This document shows, one piece after another, positions 16,764-27,730 of a stretch of 37,946 nucleotides of DNA. Origin of the DNA: Nitrospira sp. bin75 (GTDB lineage Bacteria > Nitrospirota > Nitrospiria > Nitrospirales > UBA8639). Below the pieces are notes generated by a model. The model searched no databases, was not told where the DNA came from, and saw only the letters and a list, made by a program, of their open reading frames with translations. The number at the start of each line of letters is the position of its first letter. Within the stretch, counting starts at the first letter, position 1. The stretch spans positions 1-37,946 of the forward strand of contig MPMZ01000028.1 in assembly GCA_002238765.1 (NCBI GenBank), read 5' to 3'. The translations under genes and the position numbers were made by a program.

Positions 16764-19700
16764 TCAGGTCGGATGATAGTCCTGTAAGGGTTTGATCGTG
16801 AGTGAAGATTTCCTCATGGCCTCAATGGCCGTCACCGCCGCCTGAATACCTTGGATCGTCGTAAAATATGGAATGTTCTGTTGAAGAGCCTCCCGTCGAA
16901 TCGGCAACGAATCATGGTGTGAGGAGGCAGTGCCCACGGTATTGACGACCAACTGAGCCTGACGGTTCTTAATGTGATCCACGAGATGGGGGCGTCCTTC
17001 TTTGACTTTATTGACGGGCTCGACGTTGAGGCCGCGTTCGAGTAAATACGCTGCGGTTCCCCGCGTGGCTTGGAGCTTGAACCCCAACGCCTGCAAGCGT
17101 TCGGCGACGTTGACCGTCCCGGCTTTGTCTCCATCTCTCACGCTCATGATGATCGTACCCATATGAGGCAGGCTCAAGCCCGCCGCCGCCTGGGATTTGG
17201 CAAACGCCCATCCAAAATCCTGATCGATCCCCATCACTTCCCCGGTTGAACGCATTTCAGGACCCAATAATACATCAACGTTTCCCAGTTTCGTAAAGGG
17301 GAAAACCGATTCCTTGACCGCGATATGCCGCACCACTGGAACCTCGGTAAAATTCAGGTCACGAAGTGAATGCCCGACCATGGCTTTCATGGCAAGTTTT
17401 GCCAATGGGACTCCAATCGTTTTACTCACGAAGGGGACCGTACGGGAAGCCCTCGGGTTCACTTCCAGGATGGACACCTCATTTTCCTGAACGGCAAATT
17501 GCACGTTCATGAGACCGACGACCTGAAGCTCACGGGCCAGTGCCACCGTCTGGGTGCGAATCCGGTCGATCAACTCCGGTGTCAAGGAGTGCGGAGGGAG
17601 AGAGCAGGCGGAATCCCCCGAATGAATGCCGGCTTCTTCCACGTGCTCCATGATGCCGGCCACGACAACCTCGGCCCCGTCGGAAACCGCATCTACGTCA
17701 ACCTCGATGGCATCGGTCAAATACTGGTCGATCAGGAGAGGGAATTGGTCCGCGGTCATAACCGTATTCTCGACGTACGATCGAAGCGAGGGTTCGTCAT
17801 AGACGATCTGCATCGCCCGCCCACCCAGGACGTACGATGGACGCACGATGACCGGATAGCCGATGCGCGACGCCACGGCGGAGGCTTCGTCACCGGAGCG
17901 TGCAGCGCCGTTTCGAGGTTGCCGGAGGCCCAACGTGGTGATTAAGGCACTGAACCGTTCACGGTCTTCAGCCCGGTCGATCGCGTCGGGACTTGTGCCT
18001 AAAATCGGAATCCCCGCCCGGGCCAACGGCAGCGCCAACTTGAGCGGCGTTTGCCCGCCGAATTGCACGACGACACCCATGGGCCGTTCCACTTCCATGA
18101 TGTTCAACACGTCTTCCTCGACCAGCGGTTCGAAATAGAGCCGATCGGACGTATCGTAATCCGTGCTCACGGTTTCGGGATTACAATTCACCATAATGGT
18201 TTCAATGCCCAATTCCCGTAAAGCCAGGGTGGCATGGACACAGCAATAATCGAACTCGATCCCCTGCCCGATCCGGTTCGGCCCGCCGCCCAAAATCACG
18301 ACTTTTTCCTGGTGTGTCGGGCGGGCTTCACATTCCCGGCCGTACGTGGAATACAAATAGGGAGTGAACGCTTCGAATTCGGCGGCACAGGTATCGACCC
18401 GTGAATAGGTCACGCGACTGGAAGGCAGATGGACGCGTCGAAGAGTCCGCACGGTCGCGGCCGTGGTGTCGAGCAACTGAGCCAGGCGTTGATCCGAAAA
18501 CCCCAAACGCTTGGCCTCTTTGAGCAGCTCAAGCCCGTCCGGGTCATTGAACACCGCGTCCGGGATCGTCACGGATTCATCCGTCTTCTCCCCGGCACAG
18601 GCACGGGCTTGACTCAATAGTCGTTGTTCAAACAACACGAGTTCTTCAATTTGATCCAAAAACCAGGGATCAACGTGCGTGGCCGCAAAGATTTCGTCTT
18701 TGGAGATGCCGGTGCGCAGGCCGTCCGCGATATGCCAGGGACGATCCGGATGAACCGTTCGAATGGCCGTCCGAATGTGTTCCGGAATGGACGGGCTGAG
18801 GTCATCTCCGGGAAGGTAATGGTCCAGGCCACTGAGGGAGATCAAGCCGCACCGGTCCGTTTCCAGGGACCGTAAGGCTTTTTGAAACGCTTCCTTGAAC
18901 GTTCGTCCCAACGCCATCGCCTCGCCGACCGATTTCATTTGGGTCGTGAGCGTGGGATTCGAGCCATGGAATTTTTCAAAGGCAAAGCGTGGAATTTTGA
19001 CGACGACGTAGTCGATCGTAGGTTCAAAGGAGGCTTGGGTCACCTTGGTAATGTCATTGGCAATCTCATCCAGCGTATACCCGACGGCCAATTTCGCCGC
19101 GATTTTCGCGATGGGGAATCCGGTGGCCTTGGAGGCCAAGGCCGAACTCCGTGACACGCGCGGGTTCATTTCAATGACGATCATTTCCCCATTCTCGGGA
19201 TTGAGGGCGAATTGAATGTTCGAACCGCCGGTCTCGACGCCGATTTCCTGGATAATGCGAATCGCCGCATCCCGCATGCGTTGATACTCTTTATCCGTCA
19301 GGGTCATGGCCGGCGCCACCGTGATGCTGTCGCCGGTATGAATGCCCATGGCATCGAAGTTTTCGATGGGGCAGACGATGACGACGTTATCGTTCAGGTC
19401 CCGCATGACCTCGAGTTCGTATTCCTTCCATCCGATCAACGACCGTTCGATCAACGCCTCCCCGACCGGACTGGTGAGCAATGCCCAATCGACGTCCCGT
19501 TCGAACTCCTCACGGTTGTAGGCAATGTTTCCCCCGGCCCCTCCCAACGTGAAGGAGGGACGGACGATAGCCGGGAATCCGACGATTTCCAAAAAATTCA
19601 TGGCGTCTTCCCGGTTTCGAATCAACCGGCTTGTCGGCGTGGCCAGGCCGATGTTGTCCATGGCCCGCTTGAAGGCATCACGATCTTCAGCCTTGTTGAT

Positions 19701-20066
19701 GGCTTCATAATTGGCTCCGATGAGTTGCACGTTGTACTTCTCAAGGGCACCGCGTTCCTGAAGGCTCATGGTGACGTTCAGCGCCGTTTGGCCGCCCATC
19801 GTGGGGAGTAAGGCATCAGGACGTTCCTCTTCGAGAATACGTTCCACCACCTCAACCGTGATGGGTTCGATATACGTGCGATCCGCCAGTTCGGGATCGG
19901 TCATGATGGTGGCGGGATTACTGTTGATGAGTACGACTTCATACCCTTCCTGTTTCAGGGTCTTGCAGGCCTGGGTACCGGAATAATCGAATTCACAGGC
20001 TTGGCCGATCACAATGGGCCCCGAGCCGATGAGCAGGATGCGCCGTAAGTCGTTCCGTTTCGGCAT
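16764..20066 (-). CDS. carB: Carbamoyl phosphate synthase large subunit
   Basis: CarB makes carbamoyl phosphate from bicarbonate, ATP and the ammonia supplied by CarA. The 1100-residue protein has the two homologous ATP-grasp halves: [20 protein letters not shown] at the start, and [23 protein letters not shown] near residue 600. Each is followed by its grasp core ([42 protein letters not shown]). An MGS-like allosteric domain closes the protein (about 960-1090, ending [20 protein letters not shown]). It is separated from carA by sppA and a peptidase gene on the same strand, with a six-base gap to the latter. Length is slightly above normal. Confidence 0.98.
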   Translation of the reverse strand: MPKRNDLRRILLIGSGPIVIGQACEFDYSGTQACKTLKQEGYEVVLINSNPATIMTDPELADRTYIEPITVEVVERILEEERPDALLPTMGGQTALNVTMSLQERGALEKYNVQLIGANYEAINKAEDRDAFKRAMDNIGLATPTSRLIRNREDAMNFLEIVGFPAIVRPSFTLGGAGGNIAYNREEFERDVDWALLTSPVGEALIERSLIGWKEYELEVMRDLNDNVVIVCPIENFDAMGIHTGDSITVAPAMTLTDKEYQRMRDAAIRIIQEIGVETGGSNIQFALNPENGEMIVIEMNPRVSRSSALASKATGFPIAKIAAKLAVGYTLDEIANDITKVTQASFEPTIDYVVVKIPRFAFEKFHGSNPTLTTQMKSVGEAMALGRTFKEAFQKALRSLETDRCGLISLSGLDHYLPGDDLSPSIPEHIRTAIRTVHPDRPWHIADGLRTGISKDEIFAATHVDPWFLDQIEELVLFEQRLLSQARACAGEKTDESVTIPDAVFNDPDGLELLKEAKRLGFSDQRLAQLLDTTAATVRTLRRVHLPSSRVTYSRVDTCAAEFEAFTPYLYSTYGRECEARPTHQEKVVILGGGPNRIGQGIEFDYCCVHATLALRELGIETIMVNCNPETVSTDYDTSDRLYFEPLVEEDVLNIMEVERPMGVVVQFGGQTPLKLALPLARAGIPILGTSPDAIDRAEDRERFSALITTLGLRQPRNGAARSGDEASAVASRIGYPVIVRPSYVLGGRAMQIVYDEPSLRSYVENTVMTADQFPLLIDQYLTDAIEVDVDAVSDGAEVVVAGIMEHVEEAGIHSGDSACSLPPHSLTPELIDRIRTQTVALARELQVVGLMNVQFAVQENEVSILEVNPRASRTVPFVSKTIGVPLAKLAMKAMVGHSLRDLNFTEVPVVRHIAVKESVFPFTKLGNVDVLLGPEMRSTGEVMGIDQDFGWAFAKSQAAAGLSLPHMGTIIMSVRDGDKAGTVNVAERLQALGFKLQATRGTAAYLLERGLNVEPVNKVKEGRPHLVDHIKNRQAQLVVNTVGTASSHHDSLPIRREALQQNIPYFTTIQGIQAAVTAIEAMRKSSLTIKPLQDYHPT

Positions 20067-20072
20067 GGAAGG

Positions 20073-20957
20073 TCAGTTCACCGAAGTTGAAGACGGAGCC
20101 GTTGCCGAGGATTCGGGGATGCCGGTATCAGGATCGGGGTCGTCGTCGCGAGGTCGATAATGCTTCATCGCATCGGGAATCCACGCCTGTATCTGTCGAA
20201 TCCGTGTGACATCCGAAGGGTGAGTCGAAAGAAATTCAGGAACGGCCGCATTTGACCGGAAACAGAACTTCCCGATCATTTGCCGCGGGCATCCACTCAT
20301 TCGCTCCCAAAAACCGACAGCCTCACGCGGATCATACCCGGCCTTCGCCATCAGTTGCAGACCGACGAAATCCGCTTCCGATTCCTGCCTGCGATTATGC
20401 GGAAGCGTCACGCCCACGCCGTATGCGCTCATGGCCCCCATGGCGACCTGGGGGTTGACGGCGCCACTGGCCGCTCCGGCGAGGATGCCGATTTGGGCGA
20501 TTTGATCGAGAATGCCGCGGCTCATGCGTTCGGCGCCATGGCGCTGAAGAGCATGCGCAACCTCATGGGCCATGACCGTGGCCAGCCCGTCTTCGTTCTT
20601 CGCGTGTTTCAGAATACCCGTAAAAATCGCAACTTTTCCTCCCGGCAGGGCAAAGGCATTGACCATGCTATCGTCTTGAATCACCGCAAATTCCCAATGA
20701 TATTCAGGTTTGTCGGCTGCGGCCGCGATGCGCCGGCCAACGCGGTTGACCATTTCATTGATTTCGGGATTGACGCTGAGCCGGGCCTGTCGCAGCACGT
20801 CACGAAAAGCGCTGATCCCCAGGGCGATTTCTTTTTCCTCCGACAGAAAGATGACTTGATCCCGCGCGGTCCCCGGAGCTTTGACGCAGCCGGCCACAAG
20901 CAGGAGCCCACAGAGGATGGCAATTTTCCGGATCGTGGATAGAGAAAAGATATTCAT
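20073..20957 (-). CDS. M48-family zinc metalloprotease, predicted lipoprotein
   Basis: A signal peptide ends in the lipobox LLVAGC (Cys about residue 24), so the protein is probably anchored in the outer membrane or facing the periplasm. The zinc motif HEVAHALQRHGAE is present at about residues 130-142, and the third ligand Glu lies in RRQESEADFVGLQLMAKAGYDP. This matches periplasmic BepA/LoiP-like M48 peptidases that take part in outer-membrane quality control. The C-terminal STHPSDVTRIRQIQAW is typical of the family. It lies six bases upstream of carB and 190 bases after sppA, both envelope-related by function or in the same operon. Confidence 0.93.
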   Translation of the reverse strand: MNIFSLSTIRKIAILCGLLLVAGCVKAPGTARDQVIFLSEEKEIALGISAFRDVLRQARLSVNPEINEMVNRVGRRIAAAADKPEYHWEFAVIQDDSMVNAFALPGGKVAIFTGILKHAKNEDGLATVMAHEVAHALQRHGAERMSRGILDQIAQIGILAGAASGAVNPQVAMGAMSAYGVGVTLPHNRRQESEADFVGLQLMAKAGYDPREAVGFWERMSGCPRQMIGKFCFRSNAAVPEFLSTHPSDVTRIRQIQAWIPDAMKHYRPRDDDPDPDTGIPESSATAPSSTSVN

Positions 20958-21044
20958 GCCGTCACGAATCGTTCCGATCGTCTTTGATATGAAAATAATT
21001 CCCTTCTGTCATTCCTGTATGTGTTCAGTCATTCGTTGACAATT

Positions 21045-21125
21045 TCCCCCTCACCCCAACCCTCTCCCACAATGGGGAGAGGGGGATTCCCCTCCTTTGT
21101 AAGGAGGGGTGAGGGGAGGTAGAGG
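21045..21125. repeat. Dispersed palindromic repeats between sppA and the M48 peptidase gene
   Basis: CCCCCTCACCCCAACCCTCT with CCCACAATGGGGAGAGGGGG, then CCCCTCCTTTGTAAGGAGGGG with TGAGGGGAGG, fill the gap. Both palindromes could fold strongly in the transcript. They belong to the families seen at 6082, 7970, 23420 and 25550. Confidence 0.6.
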
Positions 21126-21147
21126 AAATGAGTGAACATTGACAATC

Positions 21148-22116
21148 CTACGGAAGCCAGAGATACATGAATGCCGGAGTGCCGCCCGCCAACAGCAGTG
21201 AAACCGGATCGAGTTTCGGAAAAATCCAATCGGTCCGACCCGGGGCTCCGGGACCTTGAGCATAAATATTCGGCTGATATCCGCCCGGACGTCGATACAT
21301 GACCACCTGAGCCTCTTCGATTCCCGCTTCTTTTTTGGCGAGTTCAAGAGCGTCATCCAGATAGCCTATCCCATCAATCAAGCCATGGTCCTTGGCCTGG
21401 GTCGCCGAATAAATTCGACCATCGGCCAACTGACGAATGGTCTCGGGTTTCAGGTCCGGTCTCCCCTGTTCAATGACTCGAAGGAACCGGGCATACAAGG
21501 AATCGATCACGCCTTGAAAAATGGCGCGATCCTGGTCGGTCATGGTGCGGAACGGTGAACCCATGTCTTTATGAGGCCCCGACATGACCGCGTCGGCCCG
21601 GACACCGATTTTTTCCATCAGCCCCGATGCATTGAGCGTCAGCATAATGACCCCAAGACTCCCGGTGACCGATGATGGATGCGCCACGACTCGATCGGCG
21701 GCCATTGCCACATAATAGCCACCCGAGGTGCCCAGGTCCATGATGGAGGCGATGACCGGGACTTTCCGGGTCTTTTTCATTTCCTGAATTTCATGATACA
21801 GGATATCCGAAGCCGTGACCGTCCCTCCCGGCGTGCTAATCCGCAACACGATGGCCTTGACGGCCTCGTCATCGGCGGCCTTGGTGAGTTCTTCCTTGAA
21901 TCGCGCGGGCAAGCTCGGCCGATGAAAGAACCGGTCAAGCACGCCGCCTGGTTTGGCCGAGGTCAAAACCCCTGAAATCTCGACCAGCAGGACTTTATCC
22001 CGTCCCTCGCCTGAAAGCACGACTTCTTCCAGCGGGTTCGTTTTGGGGATAAAAGCCATGGTCATGCAGCCCGTCAGCGTCAGCAACACGAGGCCGAGAA
22101 TCAGGAATTTAGGCAT
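21148..22116 (-). CDS. sppA: Signal peptide peptidase SppA (S49), predicted lipoprotein or membrane-anchored
   Basis: SppA degrades signal peptides left in the membrane. The 322-residue protein is the short, single-domain form. An N-terminal hydrophobic stretch ends in LTLTGC (lipobox-like). The catalytic Ser lies in GTSGGYYVAMAADRVVAHP with VTGSLGVIM. In short S49 enzymes the Lys base comes from the same region; a Lys-containing ATQAKDHGLIDGIG follows further on. The frame overlaps carA by eight bases, so it is in the pyrimidine operon and probably translated by coupling. Confidence 0.9.
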   Translation of the reverse strand: MPKFLILGLVLLTLTGCMTMAFIPKTNPLEEVVLSGEGRDKVLLVEISGVLTSAKPGGVLDRFFHRPSLPARFKEELTKAADDEAVKAIVLRISTPGGTVTASDILYHEIQEMKKTRKVPVIASIMDLGTSGGYYVAMAADRVVAHPSSVTGSLGVIMLTLNASGLMEKIGVRADAVMSGPHKDMGSPFRTMTDQDRAIFQGVIDSLYARFLRVIEQGRPDLKPETIRQLADGRIYSATQAKDHGLIDGIGYLDDALELAKKEAGIEEAQVVMYRRPGGYQPNIYAQGPGAPGRTDWIFPKLDPVSLLLAGGTPAFMYLWLP

Positions 22117-23287
22117 GAGCTTGTTCCATCATGGCTCGGAATTGACTGAACAGGTAAGAGGAATCATGCGGGCCGGGTGAGGCCTCGGGATGATATTGGA
22201 CAGAAAGAACCGGCGCCGCTTTTCCGACAAGACCCTCCAAACAGTCATCATTGAGACTCACGTGCGTCGGTTCGAATGGCCCCCAGGGCGTCTCCAGCAG
22301 CCCATTGGCCTGCTCCGCCGAAGACAGACGAACCGCGAAGTTATGGTTTTGTGAGGTAATCTCCACTTTTCGGGATCGCAGATCCAGCACGGGATGGTTG
22401 GCGCCATGATGTCCGAACTTCAATTTATACGAGGAAAGTCCCAACGCCAGCCCCAAGATCTGGTGGCCAAGGCAGATCCCCATGACCGGCCGCCACCCGA
22501 TCAGATCCTGAATATGACGAACCGCATACGACGCGCCTTCGGGGTCCCCCGGGCCATTGGACAAAAAAACGCCGTCCGGATTCATCGCTCGAACCGTCTC
22601 AGCAGTGGTGGACGCGGGAACCACGGTGACGGCACAACCTTCATCCACCAGCCGCCGCAAAATGTTCTTTTTCACTCCAAAGTCGTAGACCACAACCTGG
22701 AATTGTTTTGTCGGAGTCGGATTGACTTGCCCCTTCGCATTCAAACGTTGCGGCCAATCCCCGGTGCCTTCTTTCCATTGATAGGCGGAAGCACAGGTTA
22801 CGGTCCCGACCAAATCCTGCTTGGAAATGGAGGGTAGCGCGTTGGCTTTGGCGACCAGATCGTCCGGGGAACCGTTCACGGAGGCAACGTGGGAGATGAC
22901 CCCTGCCTGCGACCCATGCGTGCGCAGGTGACGCGTGAGGTACCGGGTGTCGATGCCCTCGATGCCCACGATGCGATGATGCACCAGATACTCGTGCAAC
23001 GAAAGCTCCGAGCGCCAATTGCTGGGGCGGCGAGCAGCCTCCGTCACGATGAATCCTTCGGTCCACGTTTGCCGGGATTCGTTATCCTCCGGCGAAATTC
23101 CATAATTACCGATGTGCGGGCACGTCATCAGGACCATCTGTCCTTTGTAGGAGGGATCCGTGAGGATTTCCTGATACCCGGTCATGGCGGTATTGAACAC
23201 CACCTCACCGGACGCTTCACCCTCAAAACCCAAAGCCCGTCCTTCAAGCACGGTCCCGTCGGCTAATGCGAGAATTGCTTTTTTCAC
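22109..23287 (-). CDS. carA: Carbamoyl phosphate synthase small subunit
   Basis: CarA hydrolyses glutamine and channels ammonia to CarB. The N-terminal CPSase_sm domain (LADGTVLEGRALGFEGEASGEVVFNTAMTGYQEILTDPSY) is followed by the class I amidotransferase domain. It has GVFLSNGPGDPE, the nucleophile Cys in GICLGHQILGLALG, TSQNHNFAV, and the HPE of VQYHPEASPGPHD. Length (392) is normal. Unusually, the carB gene is not next but about 2 kb downstream, after sppA and an M48 peptidase gene. Confidence 0.98.
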   Translation of the reverse strand: MKKAILALADGTVLEGRALGFEGEASGEVVFNTAMTGYQEILTDPSYKGQMVLMTCPHIGNYGISPEDNESRQTWTEGFIVTEAARRPSNWRSELSLHEYLVHHRIVGIEGIDTRYLTRHLRTHGSQAGVISHVASVNGSPDDLVAKANALPSISKQDLVGTVTCASAYQWKEGTGDWPQRLNAKGQVNPTPTKQFQVVVYDFGVKKNILRRLVDEGCAVTVVPASTTAETVRAMNPDGVFLSNGPGDPEGASYAVRHIQDLIGWRPVMGICLGHQILGLALGLSSYKLKFGHHGANHPVLDLRSRKVEITSQNHNFAVRLSSAEQANGLLETPWGPFEPTHVSLNDDCLEGLVGKAAPVLSVQYHPEASPGPHDSSYLFSQFRAMMEQAHA

Positions 23288-23314
23288 GTTAGCATCTCTG
23301 CAAACATCCTCCCG

Positions 23315-23465
23315 TCATCCCTCAGTCTCTCCTTCTATCACCCTTGACTCCCCTCCTGGATCCCCTCCTGGATCCCCGACTTGATCGGGGATCCAGTGTC
23401 TTTTCTTGTCTCTTTCTTTGTCCCCCTCACCCCAGCCCTCTCCCGCCAAGGGAGAGGGTGCCTGT
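23315..23465. repeat. Dispersed repeats between carA and the DUF4149-like gene
   Basis: The 181-base gap holds a duplicated CTCCTGGATCCCC unit near 23350-23372 and a GATCCCCGACTTGATCGGGGATCCAG-type palindrome (23368-23394). CCCCCTCACCCCAGCCCTCT with CCCGCCAAGGGAGAGGG follows (23422-23460). All belong to families found elsewhere in the window. Confidence 0.55.
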
Positions 23466-23468
23466 CCG

Positions 23469-24005
23469 TCATTCAAAACCGAATGCGCCTCTGTTCCGAA
23501 CCCAGTGACGGAACTTGACCGCAAGCAAACTGACGGCAAGCCCGGCATTGATCAGATGGAGGGCCCGCACGATCATATGCATGCGGAAAAAGGCATCGAG
23601 GGCCGTTTTCTTGGCCTCCTGCGAGTCCGCGGCAAACGCAGCCTCCTGTAAGGCAACGGCCTTTGGACCCAATACCACAACAACCAAACACGTCACAAAC
23701 GCCAGGGCCGTCAACAGGCCGACCTCGGTTCGTCTTAACGGAAGACTCCCGGTCGGCTCCTGCCGGTGCTTCCAATATCGAAAAAAAGCCGTCCCGATCA
23801 ACACAACGACAACGCCACTCGTCAGGGCATTATACCCGTCAAAGACTCGACGCAAAAATCGGCCGCCTGTTTCCATATCCAGGGTATTGAACACCGCAGG
23901 GATGACCATCGTCAGGAGGGCGGCCAGGCTGCCGATCCACATCATCAGGCCGAGCAATTCCAGCAGGGAACAGGAGAGTAGCCATCCTGAAGTGCGTCGA
24001 GCCAT
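23469..24005 (-). CDS. DUF4149-like four-helix membrane protein, 178 residues
   Basis: Four hydrophobic helices are visible: about 10-30 (SLLELLGLMMWIGSLAALLT), 58-76, 92-113 and 148-165. The spacing, the first-helix G(L/S)xxxW and the conserved VFxxY-like segment (RRVFDGYNALT) resemble the DUF4149 (TMEM205-like) family of unknown function. It lies between pyrC and carA on the same strand, so it is probably co-transcribed with the pyrimidine genes; no link in function is known. Its stop adjoins a repeat. Confidence 0.75.
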   Translation of the reverse strand: MARRTSGWLLSCSLLELLGLMMWIGSLAALLTMVIPAVFNTLDMETGGRFLRRVFDGYNALTSGVVVVLIGTAFFRYWKHRQEPTGSLPLRRTEVGLLTALAFVTCLVVVVLGPKAVALQEAAFAADSQEAKKTALDAFFRMHMIVRALHLINAGLAVSLLAVKFRHWVRNRGAFGFE

Positions 24006-24133
24006 TCATCTCTCCCGCCGTGCCGGATGTCCCGGATAAAGCCGGACTTTCATTTTTGATCCCCCTCTTTTGTAAGGACGGGAACTTTTTCCGAAGAGGG
24101 AAAAGTTGGGAGGTAGAGCTTGAATTATCTTGC

Positions 24134-25453
24134 TCATCGCTGTTCTTTGATCACGGATTCGCGGTCATACACCACTTCCCCGGCCACCAACGTTTTGACC
24201 ACCCTCCCCTTCATGGTCCAGCCTGCAAACGGCGTATTGCGGCTGAGGGAATGGAGCCGGGCGGGGTCCACCACCCAGGTGGCAGCCGGGTCGATCAACG
24301 TGACATCCGCCGCAACTCCCGGCGCAAGAGTGCCATGCGACAGATCAAACACGCGGGCCGGTTCCCGCGTCAGTTTGGCAATAGCCTGCTCCAGCGTCAG
24401 CAACCCCTCCTCGACAAGATTCAAAGTCAGCGGGAACGCCGTTTCCAAACCGATGATGCCAAACGGAGCGGCGTCGAATTCCAAGAGTTTCTCCTGAACG
24501 GCATGGGGCGCATGATCGGTGGCCACGATGTCGATGGTGTGATCGCGCAACCCTTCCTTGATGGCCTGCACGTCCTCGTCGGTCCGCAACGGAGGATTCA
24601 TTTTGGCATTGGAGTCATAGGATCGAACGGCTTCATCCGTCAACGAAAAATGGTGGGGACAGGCTTCGGCGGTGACGGGCACCCCTCGCGCTTTGGCTTC
24701 CCTCACCATCCGAACCGATCCCACCGTACTGACGTGAGGCAAATGCAACCTGGCGCCGGTCAACTCGGCCAGGGAAATATTCCTGGCCACCATGACTTCT
24801 TCCGCGGCTTTCGGGATCCCGGGAATGCCCAGTTCTGTCGACACCGCGCCTTCATGCATGCTGCCGCCGCGTGAAAGCTGCGAATCTTCGCAGTGATCGA
24901 TAACCGGAAGATGAAAGGCCGAGGCATATTCCATGGCCCGGCGCATGACCAGACTGTTCATGACCGGAACGCCGTCGTCGGAAACGGCCACGCAACCGGC
25001 ATCGAACAATTCCCCGATCTCCGCCAATTCCTCCCCTTTCGAGCCTTTGGTAATGGCCCCGATGGGAAAGACCCTGGCTTTCCCGGCAGCCGCGGCCTGG
25101 GCCAGAATAAATTCCGTGACGGACCGGGAATCGTTGACGGGCTGGGTATTCGGCATACAACACACCGAGGTGAAGCCGCCGGCCACGGCCGCCGCGCTTC
25201 CCGTGGCGATCGTTTCCTTGTGTTCGAATCCCGGCTCCCGGAAGTGGACGTGCAAATCCACGAACCCGGGACACACGATCAACCCTGTTGCGTCAATCGT
25301 CGTCAGCGCCTTGACCCCTTGCAACTTTTGTTGCAGGTCCGGCTCCACGGCGCTGATTTTTCCCTCTTCGATCAGCACGTCGGCGATGCCGTTCCATTGA
25401 CCGGGATCGACAACCTGCCCTCCGGCGATCAGAATCTTGATGTCATTCGCCAT
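24134..25453 (-). CDS. pyrC: Dihydroorotase
   Basis: PyrC cyclises carbamoyl aspartate to dihydroorotate. The 439-residue protein is the class I (long) type. Zinc ligands are seen in VDLHVHFREPGFEHKET (HxH), DHCEDSQLS (His), a His in LHLPHVSTVGS and the Asp of VATDHAPHAVQEK. Substrate-binding Arg and Asn are in HFREPG and KMNPPLRTDEDV. The C-terminal LAPGVAADVTLIDPAATWVV is the usual amidohydrolase end. The order pyrB-pyrC is normal, but a 276-base repeat-filled gap separates them. Confidence 0.97.
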   Translation of the reverse strand: MANDIKILIAGGQVVDPGQWNGIADVLIEEGKISAVEPDLQQKLQGVKALTTIDATGLIVCPGFVDLHVHFREPGFEHKETIATGSAAAVAGGFTSVCCMPNTQPVNDSRSVTEFILAQAAAAGKARVFPIGAITKGSKGEELAEIGELFDAGCVAVSDDGVPVMNSLVMRRAMEYASAFHLPVIDHCEDSQLSRGGSMHEGAVSTELGIPGIPKAAEEVMVARNISLAELTGARLHLPHVSTVGSVRMVREAKARGVPVTAEACPHHFSLTDEAVRSYDSNAKMNPPLRTDEDVQAIKEGLRDHTIDIVATDHAPHAVQEKLLEFDAAPFGIIGLETAFPLTLNLVEEGLLTLEQAIAKLTREPARVFDLSHGTLAPGVAADVTLIDPAATWVVDPARLHSLSRNTPFAGWTMKGRVVKTLVAGEVVYDRESVIKEQR

Positions 25454-25471
25454 GCTGGTTTACCGCCATCC

Positions 25472-25690
25472 CGTCGGGTTACGCCCTTCGACAAGCCTGT
25501 CCTGAGCTTGCCGAAGGGCTCAGGGCCAACCCAACCTGCAAGACTTATCACCCTCACCTTCATCCTCTCCCATCAAGGGAGAGGAAATTCCACACACTCC
25601 CTCGCCCCTTGCGGGAGAGCCTGTCCTGAGCGTAGCCGCGCGAAGTCGAAGGAAGCTTGTCGAAGGGGGTTGGGGTGAGGGGGAATGATA
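25472..25690. repeat. Large composite of dispersed repeats between pyrB and pyrC
   Basis: The interval holds GTCGGGTTACGCCCTTCGAC, then CAAGCCTGTCCTGAGCTTGC with CGAAGGGCTCAGGGCC, TCATCCTCTCCCATCAAGGG, and CCCTCGCCCCTTGCGGGAGA. CCTGTCCTGAGCGTAGCC, then GCGAAGTCGAAGG, and GGGGTTGGGGTGAGGGGG follow. It is a nested assembly: one repeat type lies inside another. It has no coding potential and splits a pyrimidine operon without an obvious terminator. Confidence 0.65.
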
Positions 25691-25729
25691 GATACCGGGT
25701 GTTGTTGACTATATTCATGCCAATCCCGC

Positions 25730-27269
<1,540 letters not shown>

Positions 27270-27323
27270 AAACGAATGAAAGGCAATCTTTGCCCGAGCA
27301 CGTGAACATGACTGAACTCCTTC

Positions 27324-27341
27324 CTCACCTCACGGGATGAG
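27324..27341 (-). promoter_or_regulatory. PyrR-binding hairpin in the pyr leader
   Basis: The minus-strand sequence CTCATC-CCGTGA-GGTGAG forms a six-pair stem with one G-U pair and a hexaloop that fits the PyrR loop consensus CNGNGA. Bases UCC..G.GAGG match the known core of PyrR sites (ARUCCNGNGAGGYU). It lies between the promoter and the terminator, 55 bases before the terminator stem. In established PyrR systems protein binding stabilises this hairpin, prevents an antiterminator and lets the terminator form. Confidence 0.8.
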
Positions 27342-27357
27342 CATTAAAGGTGGAATT

Positions 27358-27386
27358 ATCTTAAAAGGTCCGAAGGGTTTAGTCAA
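27358..27386 (-). promoter_or_regulatory. Promoter of the pyr operon
   Basis: On the minus strand TTGACT (27386-27381) and TAAGAT (27363-27358) are 17 bases apart. Transcription would begin near 27351 and give a leader of about 130 bases containing the PyrR hairpin and the attenuator. Confidence 0.6.
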
Positions 27387-27730
27387 GAGCTTGTCGAAGT
27401 CCGCCACTCCTCCTCAGAGCCTGTTCTTGACTCGATCAAGTGTTGGGATCACAGAAAAGAATTCTTTGTGGGGTTTCGCCCCCACACGACGAGGTTCCTT
27501 CGCGTTGCTCAGGACCGACGGCTTCTCCCCCGTTCATCCTGAGCGTAGCGAGAGCGAAGTCGAAGGACGCTCAGACAGTCCTCGCCCCTGAATAGAATTT
27601 TCGGGACCGGGGCGCAGCCACGCCCGCAGGCGCCGGGAAATGATGCTTTCTGCTTTCTATTGTATTTGTCTGTCATCCCCGACCCCGATCGGGGATCCAG
27701 GGTCGTTTCTGTTGTCTTTGTAGCCCAGGG
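27387..27730. repeat. Gene-free interval with diverged dispersed repeats
   Basis: The 344 bases upstream of the pyr promoter hold CCTGAGCGTAGCGAGAGCGA with AGTCGAAGGACG (27538-27570), a GTCATCCCCGACCCCGATCG palindrome with GGGATCCAGGG (27673-27703), and a GGGCGCAGCCACGCCCGCAG segment near 27610. I see no gene in either strand; an 84-codon plus-strand frame across it is a translation of repeats. Confidence 0.55.
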
